From positions 1,022,956-1,086,955 of the forward strand of contig NZ_JAUOTO010000003.1 in the NCBI RefSeq assembly GCF_030546645.1: a stretch of 64,000 nt of DNA, read 5' to 3'. Below are positions 18,066 to 26,676 of the stretch, piece after piece. A model generated the notes under the pieces. The model saw nothing but the letters and a program-made list of their open reading frames with translations, was not told where the DNA came from and ran no database searches. Origin of the DNA: Flavitalea plasmicola. Lineage in GTDB: Bacteria > Bacteroidota > Bacteroidia > Chitinophagales > Chitinophagaceae. Both the position numbers and the translations under genes were made by a program. Positions within the stretch are counted from its first letter, which is position 1. Each line of letters opens with the position of its first letter.

Positions 18066-19577
18066 TTATTTGTTTTGCGTACACAACGTATTGGTCTGCA
18101 CCTCGTCTATGGGAATGTAATAGATGATCTTCGGATTGTCCGGAGCGATGATCATGTTCGCATAGCCCGTTGGCTCTTTGGAAAGATCGATATCCGTCTC
18201 CTTCAGCCCCGGCAGATGATATCCCCAGTACGTCCTGTTCATACTGCGCTTGTTGCGGTAGACATCGAAAGCACGATGTCCTTCGAACGCCAGCTCGAAA
18301 CGCCGCTCGTTCAGCACCAGATCAAGTGCCGTATAGCCAGCAGGTACAACACCACCATAAAGGCTTCCATTTAACCCCCTGTTCTTACGGATCATATCCA
18401 CGTCATCCAGTGCCGCCGCTGTTTGCCCTGCCTTCGCTTCCGCCTCGGCCTTGTTCAGGTACATCTCGGCAAGCCGGAACATGACGGGCGAGCTCAGCGT
18501 AGGACTACCTCCCTGGAAAGAAAATTTTGAGATATAATAGATCTCGATGCCGTTCTTTTTCTGGACCACTCCATTGATGGTGTCCGGCACGATATAGCTC
18601 CAGCGTACATCTTCGGGATGGGCCGCCATGGAGTCCCTGAGAGAGGCCGATGCGTACTCTTCACCCCAGCCGGAATTGCCGTCCGAGTAGATCATGGAGG
18701 CGATGGATCCGAATTTGCCATAGTCATCCGTCGCCGTAAAGGCAATACAGAAAATGGTCTCCGGGCTTGCCGCCGCATTGGCGAAAAGCGTGGGATACGT
18801 TGCCGCCGTGCTAAGCGTAAAATTTCCGCTGTTGATCACCTTATCGGAATAGTAGATCGTGCTGTCATTGTTCCCCTCATACAGATAGGCCCTGGATAGT
18901 AAGGCCCAGGCCGCCTCCCGGGTGGCATATTGCACCCCCCTGCTTTGTACCATCAGGTCCGCCCCTTTTGCCGCATCGGCAATCACCTGCTGGTAGACCT
19001 GCTGCACCGTAGCCCTTGCCTTCAAAGCCGGGTCACTGGTGGAGGTCCTCAGAATAACGCCGTCTCCCGTGGGAGAGTTGGTATAAGGCATCGCATAAAA
19101 ACGGACCAGGTTGAAATGGGCGAAGGCGCGCAGGAAGTAACACTCCCCCAGCAGCTGCCGGGTGGCGGCATCCGGGCTGGCAACTTTCTCCGCAGATGCT
19201 ATCACCGTATTCACGTCGCTGATGATCTTATAGGAGATGTACCAGAAATACCGCATATTCGTCTGCGTGGGAGTATGACCCAGCGAAAAGCTGTAATAGA
19301 GGGCGTCCGTAGTCGTCTGTCCGCAAACAATGTCATCACTGGCAAAATCAGACGCCTGGAAATACTGCCGCAGATACATATTATTATCATCCGTCGAACC
19401 GGCAAAGGCAACATGGTCCTTAAAAAGCGCATACGCTCCATTCACCGCATTCTTCAATCCCTCGGGGGAGTTGGTCAACGTAGCCGTGGTAATGGCATCG
19501 CTGGGCGTAACGTCCTTGACACAGGACGCCAGCAGCAACAGTAAGGGGGATACTATCCAGAATAATTTCTTTTGCAT
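18066..19577 (-). CDS. RagB/SusD-family nutrient-binding lipoprotein (PUL 1)
   Basis: 503 aa. Lipoprotein signal MQKKLFWIVSPLLLLLASC. SusD features: DNNMYLRQYFQASDFASDD, the TPR-like helical pairs RQLLGECYFLRAFAHFNLVRFYAMPYT and WALLSRAYLYEGNNDSTIYYSDKVI, and a C-terminal block MFRLAEMYLNKAEAEAKAG ... LVLNERRFELAFEGHRAFDVYRNK. The protein forms the lid over the SusC channel and binds oligosaccharide at the cell surface. It starts 15 bp after susC and is followed at 11 bp by the PKD lipoprotein, so one transcript is expected. Confidence 0.95.
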   Translation of the reverse strand: MQKKLFWIVSPLLLLLASCVKDVTPSDAITTATLTNSPEGLKNAVNGAYALFKDHVAFAGSTDDNNMYLRQYFQASDFASDDIVCGQTTTDALYYSFSLGHTPTQTNMRYFWYISYKIISDVNTVIASAEKVASPDAATRQLLGECYFLRAFAHFNLVRFYAMPYTNSPTGDGVILRTSTSDPALKARATVQQVYQQVIADAAKGADLMVQSRGVQYATREAAWALLSRAYLYEGNNDSTIYYSDKVINSGNFTLSTAATYPTLFANAAASPETIFCIAFTATDDYGKFGSIASMIYSDGNSGWGEEYASASLRDSMAAHPEDVRWSYIVPDTINGVVQKKNGIEIYYISKFSFQGGSPTLSSPVMFRLAEMYLNKAEAEAKAGQTAAALDDVDMIRKNRGLNGSLYGGVVPAGYTALDLVLNERRFELAFEGHRAFDVYRNKRSMNRTYWGYHLPGLKETDIDLSKEPTGYANMIIAPDNPKIIYYIPIDEVQTNTLCTQNK

Positions 19578-19592
19578 GGTATAATATTTTTA

Positions 19593-22500
19593 TCAGAACC
19601 TGAAATCGATGTTGAAGAGATACTGCCGGTTGTTGGGATACTTGAAATCCGATACACCGGGCATCACATACAGGCCGGGCGTAATGGTGGTCTGCGGATC
19701 CTGGCCGAAGAACTTCGTCGCCCGGTAAACATTGTCCGCCGACAACGACACCCTGACCCCATCCAGCTTCAGCTTACGGATCACTACTTTCGGCAGGTCG
19801 TATGACAGCGTCACGTTCCGGATAGCAAGAAAAGATCCGTCCTTCAGATACCTGGTAGACGTCTGCGTGGAATTATTGGCGTTCTGAGGACTGGGCTCCG
19901 ACGCAATATCACCCGGCTTCGTCCACACCTTATAGCCCTTTGGAAGAACCGCCTGGTTATAGTAAGGTTCGCTGCCATCGTTCTCCACAAAACGCAGGGC
20001 ATTGCTGAAGATCTTGTTGCCCGAGAGGAAATAGGCATTGACGCTCAGCGTAATCCCCTTATAGCGGAAAGAGTTGGTCATACCACCCTGGAACTTCGGC
20101 AGCGGGCTTCCTGCTTCCTGGTACGTCGCACTGTCATAGTTCGAAGTCGCTTGTCTGTAGATGACTTTTCCCGCCGCATCTTTCGTGATCTGCTCCCACA
20201 AAGGCGCCCCTGTCTGCGGGTCCACACCCATCCATTTCGGCATATAGAACTCATAAAGGTTGCCCCCGTTGCGGTAGATCTGGGAAATACCCCAGGTAGA
20301 CTGTGTACTGATGCTGACAGCAGGGAATTGCCGCAGCTTATTGGTATTCCAGTTGATGGAAAAATCCGTCCGCCATTCGAAATCATGCGTAGTGATGTTC
20401 AGGGTGCTCAGCCCTATCTCTATACCCTTATTGGCGATCTCTCCCCTGTTTTCCCACCTGCTCTCAAAGCCCACGGACAAAGGCTGTGATACCTGCAGCA
20501 GCAGGTTCCGGGTGATATTATTATATACATCCACCGTCAGGTCCACCCGCTTGAACAATCCCAGGTCGACACCCGCATTCCATTGATGCTTGCTTTCCCA
20601 GGTAAGGTCCGGACTGGGCAGCTGGGAAGGGGTCGCCGCTATCAGCGAATTGTACTGGCTGGAGAGGGAGTATAACCCCAGGTAACGGGAGGAGCCGATG
20701 TCCTGCGTGCCCGTGATGCCATAGCTCAGCCGCAGCTTCAGGTTGCTCACCAGCCGGCTGTTCGCCAGGAAATCCTCCTTGCTCAATAGCCAGCCGGCGC
20801 TGACAGCGGGGAAACGCGCATAACGATGGCTGGAAGGAAAGGCAGAGGAGCCATCCACCCTGTAAGAGCCCGTGAGGAAATATTTGTCCAGGTAACTATA
20901 GTTCACCTGCGAAATATAGGACACCAGCGTGGCCTGGTCATTGCTGCCGCTGACTACCTGGCTGTTGGACACCGTATTCAACACCTGCAGCCCTACCGGC
21001 AGGCCCTTGCCCGCCGCCCCGTTGAGCTCCGTATGGCTGCCTTCGAACGCCACTCCGGCAAGTCCGCTGATCCTGTGAGGGCCGAGGTTGAAATTGAACT
21101 TCAGGAGGTCATTGGAGATGTAGCCATAATTAAAGGTGTTCATCTCGCTGAGATAGCCATTCCCATGATACTGTCCTGCCGTGAGCGGCGAAAAGTAGGT
21201 GGTACTCTTGAAATAGGCAGCCGACACCCGGTTGGTGCTCGCCAGGGACAACCAGGGCGTCAACGTCACATTGGCGTTGAGGTCATAGTTCGCATCGAAA
21301 TTTTTGTACGGGTGATTGGAGTTCTGAATAGTATGGATGGGATTCACCTTATCCCTCGACCACCATTTGAAGGTGGAGCTGCCATCCACATACACCGGCC
21401 TGCCTGTGCTGTCATATGGATTGTCCCAGGGTAAATTGAGATAAGCATTGTACACATCGTTGTAATCATAGCTCTTGCCTGTCGTCCCGCTGATATTGAT
21501 ATTGTTGGTGACGGCAATGGCTTTGTTGAAATGATACGTGCTGTTGGCGCGAAGGTTGAGGCGCTGGTATTTCGTGTTCAGGAATGTCCCCTTTTCATTG
21601 TAATAGGACAAGCCTACATAATAGTCCGCTTTCTCTGTCCTCCCGCTGGCCGATGCATACAGGTTGGTCATCGGTGCATGCCTGAAGGTCGTCGTCAGCC
21701 AATTGTAGTTCCTGTCGCGCAGGCTCAACGGCCTTTCGCCATAGAATTTCAGGATATCTATCTTAAAGGAATTGCCGGTGTCCGTGGGAATATAATCCCG
21801 GTAATACTCCTTCTGCTGGTTGTACAGCTGGCTGCCCGACATCATCTTCATCTCGCCGAAATCAGGCGTACGTATCCCTTGCGTCACTTTCACTTCAAAC
21901 CGGGTCTTTCCGGCAGCCGCTTTTTTTGTCGTAATAATGATCACTCCGCCATTGGCCTGTGATCCATACATGGCCGTGGCCCCCGCGTCCTTCAGCACTG
22001 TCACGTTTTCCACATCATTGGGGTCATAGTTGCCGCCAATGATCCCATCCACTACGAACAAAGGGCTCTGGGAAGCATTCACGGAAGAGACGCCCCGCAG
22101 CCTGATCTCTGCGGCGGCGCCCGGTACGCCGGAGCTGTTCACCACCTGCAGACCAGCTACCTTGCCCTGCAGCATCGACCCTATGTCATTGGTCGTCACA
22201 TCCTTTAGTTTTTCCGCCGACACCACCGTAACAGCGCTGGTCAGCTCGCTCTTTCGCTTGTCGCTGTAGCCTACCACTACCACTTCATTTATCTGCTGGT
22301 TGGATTCCTTCAGGATGATGACAAAGGTCGACCGTCTGTCTACCTTCACCCATTGCGTCTCATATCCTACAAAGGAGAACTGTAAGGTGTCGCCCTCCGA
22401 CGCGGGTAGGTTGAAATAGCCCTTCCCGTTCGTCTGTGTGCCTTTCGAAGTTCCCCTGATCAGGACAGATACATTAGATAAAGGCTCTCCCCGTTCATTT

Positions 22501-22907
22501 CGTATGATGCCCGTCACCGGATCCGCCGCGACTGCCACGGAAGAGGAAGCCTCGCTCAGCACAATAAGATGATTGCTGTTGATGGAATAATCAAGCCCCG
22601 TTCCCTTCAATACAAGTGAAAGCACATACTCGAGCGGCGCCTCCTCGACCTTCAGGCTGACCACTTTTGTCTCGTAGAGATCTTTATACTGGTAGAGGAA
22701 GCGGTAGCCGGTCTTTTGCTCTATCAGCGACAGTACATTGGACAGCGGCTCTTTGTTGACAGTGAGACTGATCGTCTTCTGGGAAAAGGCCCATACGGAA
22801 AGATGGACCCCGGCCAACACCATGCATAAAGCTGTTATTTTCATAATAAACAGTAGTTTACGCCGGGCAATAAGTCGCCCGGGAACAGTTGTTCTGGTAA
22901 AATGCAT
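19593..22907 (-). CDS. SusC/RagA TonB-dependent transporter with STN domain (PUL 1)
   Basis: 1104 aa. After the signal peptide comes a secretin/TonB N-terminal (STN) domain, about residues 45-120 (ISLTVNKEPLSNVLSLIEQKTGYRFLYQY and YEYV-like repeat), a carboxypeptidase-regulatory-like domain about 130-215 (GIIRNERGEPLSNVSVLIRGT), the plug about 220-330 (EVVVVGYSDKRKSELTSAVTVV, GSMLQGKVAGLQVVNSSG, TNGGVIIITTKK) and a long barrel ending FNIDFRF. The STN domain signals through the adjacent FecR to the ECF sigma factor, so import and gene induction are linked. The start codon overlaps a -7 element read on the opposite strand. Confidence 0.95.
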   Translation of the reverse strand: MHFTRTTVPGRLIARRKLLFIMKITALCMVLAGVHLSVWAFSQKTISLTVNKEPLSNVLSLIEQKTGYRFLYQYKDLYETKVVSLKVEEAPLEYVLSLVLKGTGLDYSINSNHLIVLSEASSSVAVAADPVTGIIRNERGEPLSNVSVLIRGTSKGTQTNGKGYFNLPASEGDTLQFSFVGYETQWVKVDRRSTFVIILKESNQQINEVVVVGYSDKRKSELTSAVTVVSAEKLKDVTTNDIGSMLQGKVAGLQVVNSSGVPGAAAEIRLRGVSSVNASQSPLFVVDGIIGGNYDPNDVENVTVLKDAGATAMYGSQANGGVIIITTKKAAAGKTRFEVKVTQGIRTPDFGEMKMMSGSQLYNQQKEYYRDYIPTDTGNSFKIDILKFYGERPLSLRDRNYNWLTTTFRHAPMTNLYASASGRTEKADYYVGLSYYNEKGTFLNTKYQRLNLRANSTYHFNKAIAVTNNINISGTTGKSYDYNDVYNAYLNLPWDNPYDSTGRPVYVDGSSTFKWWSRDKVNPIHTIQNSNHPYKNFDANYDLNANVTLTPWLSLASTNRVSAAYFKSTTYFSPLTAGQYHGNGYLSEMNTFNYGYISNDLLKFNFNLGPHRISGLAGVAFEGSHTELNGAAGKGLPVGLQVLNTVSNSQVVSGSNDQATLVSYISQVNYSYLDKYFLTGSYRVDGSSAFPSSHRYARFPAVSAGWLLSKEDFLANSRLVSNLKLRLSYGITGTQDIGSSRYLGLYSLSSQYNSLIAATPSQLPSPDLTWESKHQWNAGVDLGLFKRVDLTVDVYNNITRNLLLQVSQPLSVGFESRWENRGEIANKGIEIGLSTLNITTHDFEWRTDFSINWNTNKLRQFPAVSISTQSTWGISQIYRNGGNLYEFYMPKWMGVDPQTGAPLWEQITKDAAGKVIYRQATSNYDSATYQEAGSPLPKFQGGMTNSFRYKGITLSVNAYFLSGNKIFSNALRFVENDGSEPYYNQAVLPKGYKVWTKPGDIASEPSPQNANNSTQTSTRYLKDGSFLAIRNVTLSYDLPKVVIRKLKLDGVRVSLSADNVYRATKFFGQDPQTTITPGLYVMPGVSDFKYPNNRQYLFNIDFRF

Positions 22908-22990
22908 ACCTTTGGTTTGATTAAGTTAGTAATAGGCTTTCAACTGCCTGTTGGTAACTCCGGAGAGGTGGCGCAATCACCTCTCTTTTC
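22907..22990 (+). ncRNA. predicted cis-antisense sRNA opposite the susC leader, PUL 1
   Basis: Plus strand, opposite the susC-fecR gap. TACCTTTG at 22907-22914 is a perfect TAnnTTTG -7 element, so transcription should start near 22920. An intrinsic terminator follows: GAGAGGTG, a 7-nt loop GCGCAAT, CACCTCTC (22963-22985), then TTTTC. The predicted RNA is about 70 nt and covers the susC 5' leader. The same layout occurs at PUL 2 with a related loop. A clear -33 element is not seen (a TTG lies 15 bp upstream). Known parallel: cis-encoded sRNAs (DonS type) that repress SusC/SusD genes in sigma/anti-sigma PULs of Bacteroides. Inference from sequence only. Confidence 0.5.
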
Positions 22991-23032
22991 ATTTACAGGC
23001 CTTCTTTCATCATGAAGACATATTGTGTGTTT

Positions 23033-24121
23033 TTATTTACTCCCGGTGATCACGACGGTCTTACCATTTATATCATAGGCGAAAGAGGCGGAACGACGTA
23101 AAGCCTCAAGGGCTTCTCCCACCGTTTCTTTTTCAAAGGAACCCGTAAAAAGCAAGGACTGCTGGCTGGTGTCGGTAAACACGATATGCACCTGGTACCA
23201 TCGCTCCATTCGCCTGGCCAGCGAAGCAAAGGACTCTTTCCTGAATACCAGCTTATCTTTCAACCAGGCTGTCTCAATATAGCTGCTGTCTTTGGGATCC
23301 GCCTCCACCTGCGTCACCCGGATCACCTCGTCGCGACTTTTCGCCTTGCCGCTGTCCGTCAAGGGCGCCGCCATCATTACCTGGTTGCGGATAACGATCT
23401 TTTCATTGGGTCTTAACAGGATCTTCCGCTCCGGGTCCGATCGCAGGCTGACCTCGATGACGCCTCTCACCAGGGTGGCCTCCACAAAAGAATCTTCCGC
23501 ATAAGCCCGCACGTTGAATGCCGTCCCCAGCACCCGGATGATGACATTGCCCGCATGCACCACCAGCGGCATATCGGGATTGCTGTGTATATCGAAAAAA
23601 GCTTCCCCCGTCAGGCGCATCTCCCGCTTCCTCACTCCGAAATCCTTGTTGTAGGCGAATTGACAGGCGCTGTTCAGCACCACTGTACTGCTGTCCGGCA
23701 GGTTGATCAGCGTTTTAGAGCCCGTTTTCGTAACGATCCTGTCATAAGGCTCCGCACCGGTGCCGGACGCGTTCCCTGTTTTCTTAAAGACGATACCGGC
23801 TACCACCGCGACCACCAGCATCACCGCTGCCCCTGCAAACATCCTGCTCCTGCCCGGTCGTCCGGCGATGTGCGCCTCTTCTTCGGCCGGTGCAGACGTC
23901 CCCCGCACCTGCTGCATAATGGCCGACAAACTATTATTCCTGGCTGCCATATCCTCCGCCGAAGGCCGGAAAGCAAGCGTCTTCAGCTCCGACAGCAGCT
24001 CACCATAGGGCATCGTGTCCTGCCGTTCCTGCAACAACAGATGCAATTCCCGGAGCTCTTCTTCCGTGAGCTGCCCGTCATACTGCTTAGCCAGTAATTC
24101 CCATAGTCTTTTGTCTGCCAT
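23033..24121 (-). CDS. FecR-type anti-sigma factor (PUL 1)
   Basis: 362 aa from the ATG at 24121 (MADKRLWELLAKQYDGQLTEEEL); the frame opens nine codons earlier without conserved sequence. The cytosolic N-terminal part (1-90) holds the sigma-binding helices, one membrane helix spans about 94-112, and the periplasmic FecR domain follows (YDRIVTKTGSKTLINLPDSSTVVLNSACQFAYNKDFG...REMRLTGEAFFDI), then a C-terminal DUF4974/STN-like domain (KLVFRKESFASLARRMERWYQVHIVF). It senses the loaded SusC through the STN domain and controls the ECF sigma factor. It lies 64 bp after the sigma gene, in the same operon. Confidence 0.93.
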   Translation of the reverse strand: MADKRLWELLAKQYDGQLTEEELRELHLLLQERQDTMPYGELLSELKTLAFRPSAEDMAARNNSLSAIMQQVRGTSAPAEEEAHIAGRPGRSRMFAGAAVMLVVAVVAGIVFKKTGNASGTGAEPYDRIVTKTGSKTLINLPDSSTVVLNSACQFAYNKDFGVRKREMRLTGEAFFDIHSNPDMPLVVHAGNVIIRVLGTAFNVRAYAEDSFVEATLVRGVIEVSLRSDPERKILLRPNEKIVIRNQVMMAAPLTDSGKAKSRDEVIRVTQVEADPKDSSYIETAWLKDKLVFRKESFASLARRMERWYQVHIVFTDTSQQSLLFTGSFEKETVGEALEALRRSASFAYDINGKTVVITGSK

Positions 24122-24185
24122 CACAAAGGCTGATGCAGAAAAGATCATTTACCCCTAAAAGCCTGTGTAAAAAATTTACGAAAAA

Positions 24186-24746
24186 TTAATGCTGGAGAAA
24201 AGTGAGAGGCACCGCATGGCCGATCTTCTTCAGCGCAATGCTCATTTGAGCCTCGACGGTCTTGACGGAAATATTCAGCAGCTCCGCCACTTCCTTATAT
24301 CTGAGATTGCTTTCCTTCACCAGGAGAAATATCAGCTTACATTTCGGCGCCAGCTGGTCGATGACCTTATTAATATAACGTACCATCTCCGAGGAGATCA
24401 GCAGCTGCTCCGGACTCACCTCCCACTGAACAGGGAAATCATGCAGTTCATCCTCCGCCAGGCGAACAGAAGACTTTTGGGACCGGAGGAACTCCAATGA
24501 TCTGTTCCGGGCGCATTTCAAGAGGTAGAGCTCCGGGTTGACCACCGCCTTCAAGAGAGGCCTCCGCTGCCAGATCCGCAGAAATACATCGTTCACGATC
24601 TCCTCGGCAGCCTCCTTTTCCCCTACGATGGAACAAGCCAGCTTATACAATCGGTAAAAATACAGGTGGTGCAGCCCCGCAAGGGCCTCCTCATCCTCAC
24701 CCAGGGAGAGTCTTTCGAAAAGAATATAAGCAGCGTCCGTGGTCAT
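24186..24746 (-). CDS. ECF sigma-70 factor (PUL 1)
   Basis: 186 aa from the ATG at 24746 (MTTDAAYILFERLSLGED); the open frame begins four codons earlier at TTG. Region 2 is HLYFYRLYKLACSIVGEKEAAEEIVNDVFLRIWQRRPLL, region 4 is QLAPKCKLIFLLVKESNLRYKEVAELLNISVKTVEAQMSIALKKIG with the helix-turn-helix. This is the Bacteroidota ECF group paired with FecR and STN-type SusC receptors. Upstream, a perfect 14-bp palindrome (24798-24811) of LacI-family type lies in the divergent gap with the ABC exporter genes. Confidence 0.93.
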   Translation of the reverse strand: MTTDAAYILFERLSLGEDEEALAGLHHLYFYRLYKLACSIVGEKEAAEEIVNDVFLRIWQRRPLLKAVVNPELYLLKCARNRSLEFLRSQKSSVRLAEDELHDFPVQWEVSPEQLLISSEMVRYINKVIDQLAPKCKLIFLLVKESNLRYKEVAELLNISVKTVEAQMSIALKKIGHAVPLTFLQH

Positions 24747-24797
24747 ACCTGACTCCAATGTACGGAGATTTTCTACTCCTTGCCCTTATAAACCCCT

Positions 24798-24811
24798 CGC
24801 AAACGTTTGCG
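24798..24811. promoter_or_regulatory. LacI-family-type operator candidate
   Basis: CGCAAACGTTTGCG is a perfect 14-bp palindrome centred on CG. This is the core of binding sites of LacI-family regulators (PurR- and CcpA-like). It is in the 181-bp divergent gap, about 52 bp upstream of the ECF sigma start and 117 bp upstream of the ABC exporter start. No LacI-type gene is in the window. Confidence 0.5.
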
Positions 24812-24927
24812 CCATTTTAATAATAGGTCCACGGTTCACCGGCGTATCCCCCCCTTTCACCGGCCTTTTCGGGTCATTAGACCTTCAGCCCTTCGCTCCT
24901 GTCCTTATTTTCCTAATTTTACACCCC

Positions 24928-26676
24928 ATGGAAAAGACAAAAAGACCACCTAAAGGACCTGGATTGTCCTCCCTGTTGAAACCTTACAGGGGGCTGATCG
25001 CCCTGCTAGCCTTTTTAGCCTTCCTGAGCAATGGCCTTAGCCTGGCGCTGCCTAAAATTATCGGCTCCGCCATCGACGGATTTGACAAGCGTCAACTGGA
25101 CATGCACCATATCGTCGTCAAATTCCTGACAGTGACTATAGGCGTCTTTGTCTTTGCCTATCTGCAAAGTATTGTACAGACCTTCGCTTCTGAAAGAGTA
25201 GCCCGCGACCTGCGGACCCGTCTGTCGGAAAAGATCTCCAGACAGAGCTATGAGTTCCTGCAGAAGGTAAACCCATCGGCCCTGCTGACCAATCTGACGG
25301 CTGACGTCGACTCGATCAAGATGTATGTGGCCCAGGCCATCGTATCCATCCTCTCATCGCTGGTGACCATCATCGGGGTCAGTATCCTGGTGATGACCAT
25401 CAACTGGAAGCTGGGGCTTATCGTCATCGCCATCATCCCTATTATAGGTATTACCTTTTTTATAGTGCTGCGAAAGGTCAGGGCTTTGTTCCTTAAGTCG
25501 CGGGAGGTTATCGACCGGCTTAACAAGGTGATCAACGAAAGCATATTGGGGGCGGCCATCATCCGGGTGGTCAATTCCCAGCAATTGGAGTATAATAAAT
25601 TCCTGGATGCCAATAGTAAAGCGATGGGGATCGGGTTGAGCATCCTGCGGCTTTTCGCCTCACTCATCCCTGTCATTATCTTTACGGCCAACATGGCGAC
25701 CCTCTCCATCCTGGCCCTGGGCGGGCATTTTGTCATCACGGGTTCTATGTCGCTGGGTGATTTCTCCGCTTTCAATAATTATCTGGCCATGCTGATCTTT
25801 CCCATTCTGATCATCGGGTTTATGAGCAATGTCATCGCCCAGGCCCAGGCGTCCTATGCCCGTATCAACGGTGTCCTCAATGCGCCCGATCCGGTGGAGA
25901 CGGGAACATTGAAAACGGCATTGAAAGGCGAGATCAACGTGAAGGATATAACGGTGACTTATAATGGGAAGACGGTGCTGAAAGATATTTCCTTTACTGT
26001 CGACGCAGGCTCCCGAACGGCTATCATCGGTCCCACAGCTGCGGGCAAGACGCAGCTGCTGCACCTGCTCACCGCACTCACCCGCCCTGATGCAGGGACC
26101 GTCGAATATGACGGCCATCCCATTGCCGACTATGAAAAAGAAACGCTGCACAAACAAATAGGGTTTGTTTTCCAGGACAGCATCATCTTCAATATGAGCA
26201 TCCGGGAGAACATCGCCTTTAATGAGATGGTTAAGGAAGAAGACATGCAGAAGGCCATCGATACAGCAGAACTCCATGATTTCATAGACGCTCTTCCCGA
26301 AAAACTGGAGACCGTCGTCTCCGAAAGAGGGACCAGTCTCTCCGGCGGCCAGAAACAACGGATCATGCTGGCCCGTGCCCTGGCCATCAATCCGCAGGTG
26401 CTGCTGCTGGATGACTTCACCGCCCGTGTGGATGCCAGCACCGAACAGAAGATCCTGGAGAATGTTCGCCGTAACTATCCGGGCATTACCCTGCTATCGG
26501 TGACCCAAAAGATCGCCTCCATCGAAGACTATCATCAGATAATTCTGCTGATGGAAGGTGAACTCATTGCTTCCGGCACGCACCAGGAACTTATGGATAC
26601 CTGCCCGGAATATGTTCAGATCTATCAATCACAACGTAGCACCAGTCATTATGAGCAACACGAACTACAATCTTAA
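24928..26676 (+). CDS. ABC exporter half-transporter with degenerate ATPase site
   Basis: 582 aa from the ATG at 24928 (MEKTKRPPKGPG); upstream codons of the open frame cover the promoter gap. Six membrane helices (about residues 25-300) precede the nucleotide-binding domain: Walker A GPTAAGKTQ (Lys374), Q-loop VFQDS, canonical signature LSGGQKQR, Walker B VLLLDD in which the catalytic Glu is Asp496, and a switch position with Gln527 (VTQKI) instead of His. These changes mark the degenerate half of a heterodimeric exporter such as TM287/288, LmrCD or BmrCD. The partner follows with a 26-bp overlap. Likely exports lipophilic compounds, drugs or lipids. Confidence 0.9.
   Translation: MEKTKRPPKGPGLSSLLKPYRGLIALLAFLAFLSNGLSLALPKIIGSAIDGFDKRQLDMHHIVVKFLTVTIGVFVFAYLQSIVQTFASERVARDLRTRLSEKISRQSYEFLQKVNPSALLTNLTADVDSIKMYVAQAIVSILSSLVTIIGVSILVMTINWKLGLIVIAIIPIIGITFFIVLRKVRALFLKSREVIDRLNKVINESILGAAIIRVVNSQQLEYNKFLDANSKAMGIGLSILRLFASLIPVIIFTANMATLSILALGGHFVITGSMSLGDFSAFNNYLAMLIFPILIIGFMSNVIAQAQASYARINGVLNAPDPVETGTLKTALKGEINVKDITVTYNGKTVLKDISFTVDAGSRTAIIGPTAAGKTQLLHLLTALTRPDAGTVEYDGHPIADYEKETLHKQIGFVFQDSIIFNMSIRENIAFNEMVKEEDMQKAIDTAELHDFIDALPEKLETVVSERGTSLSGGQKQRIMLARALAINPQVLLLDDFTARVDASTEQKILENVRRNYPGITLLSVTQKIASIEDYHQIILLMEGELIASGTHQELMDTCPEYVQIYQSQRSTSHYEQHELQS

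Noticed and set aside
22963-22985. Hairpin read as intrinsic terminator of fecR (minus strand)
   Set aside because: On the minus strand no T-tract follows (CGGAG comes next); the T-run is only on the plus strand.
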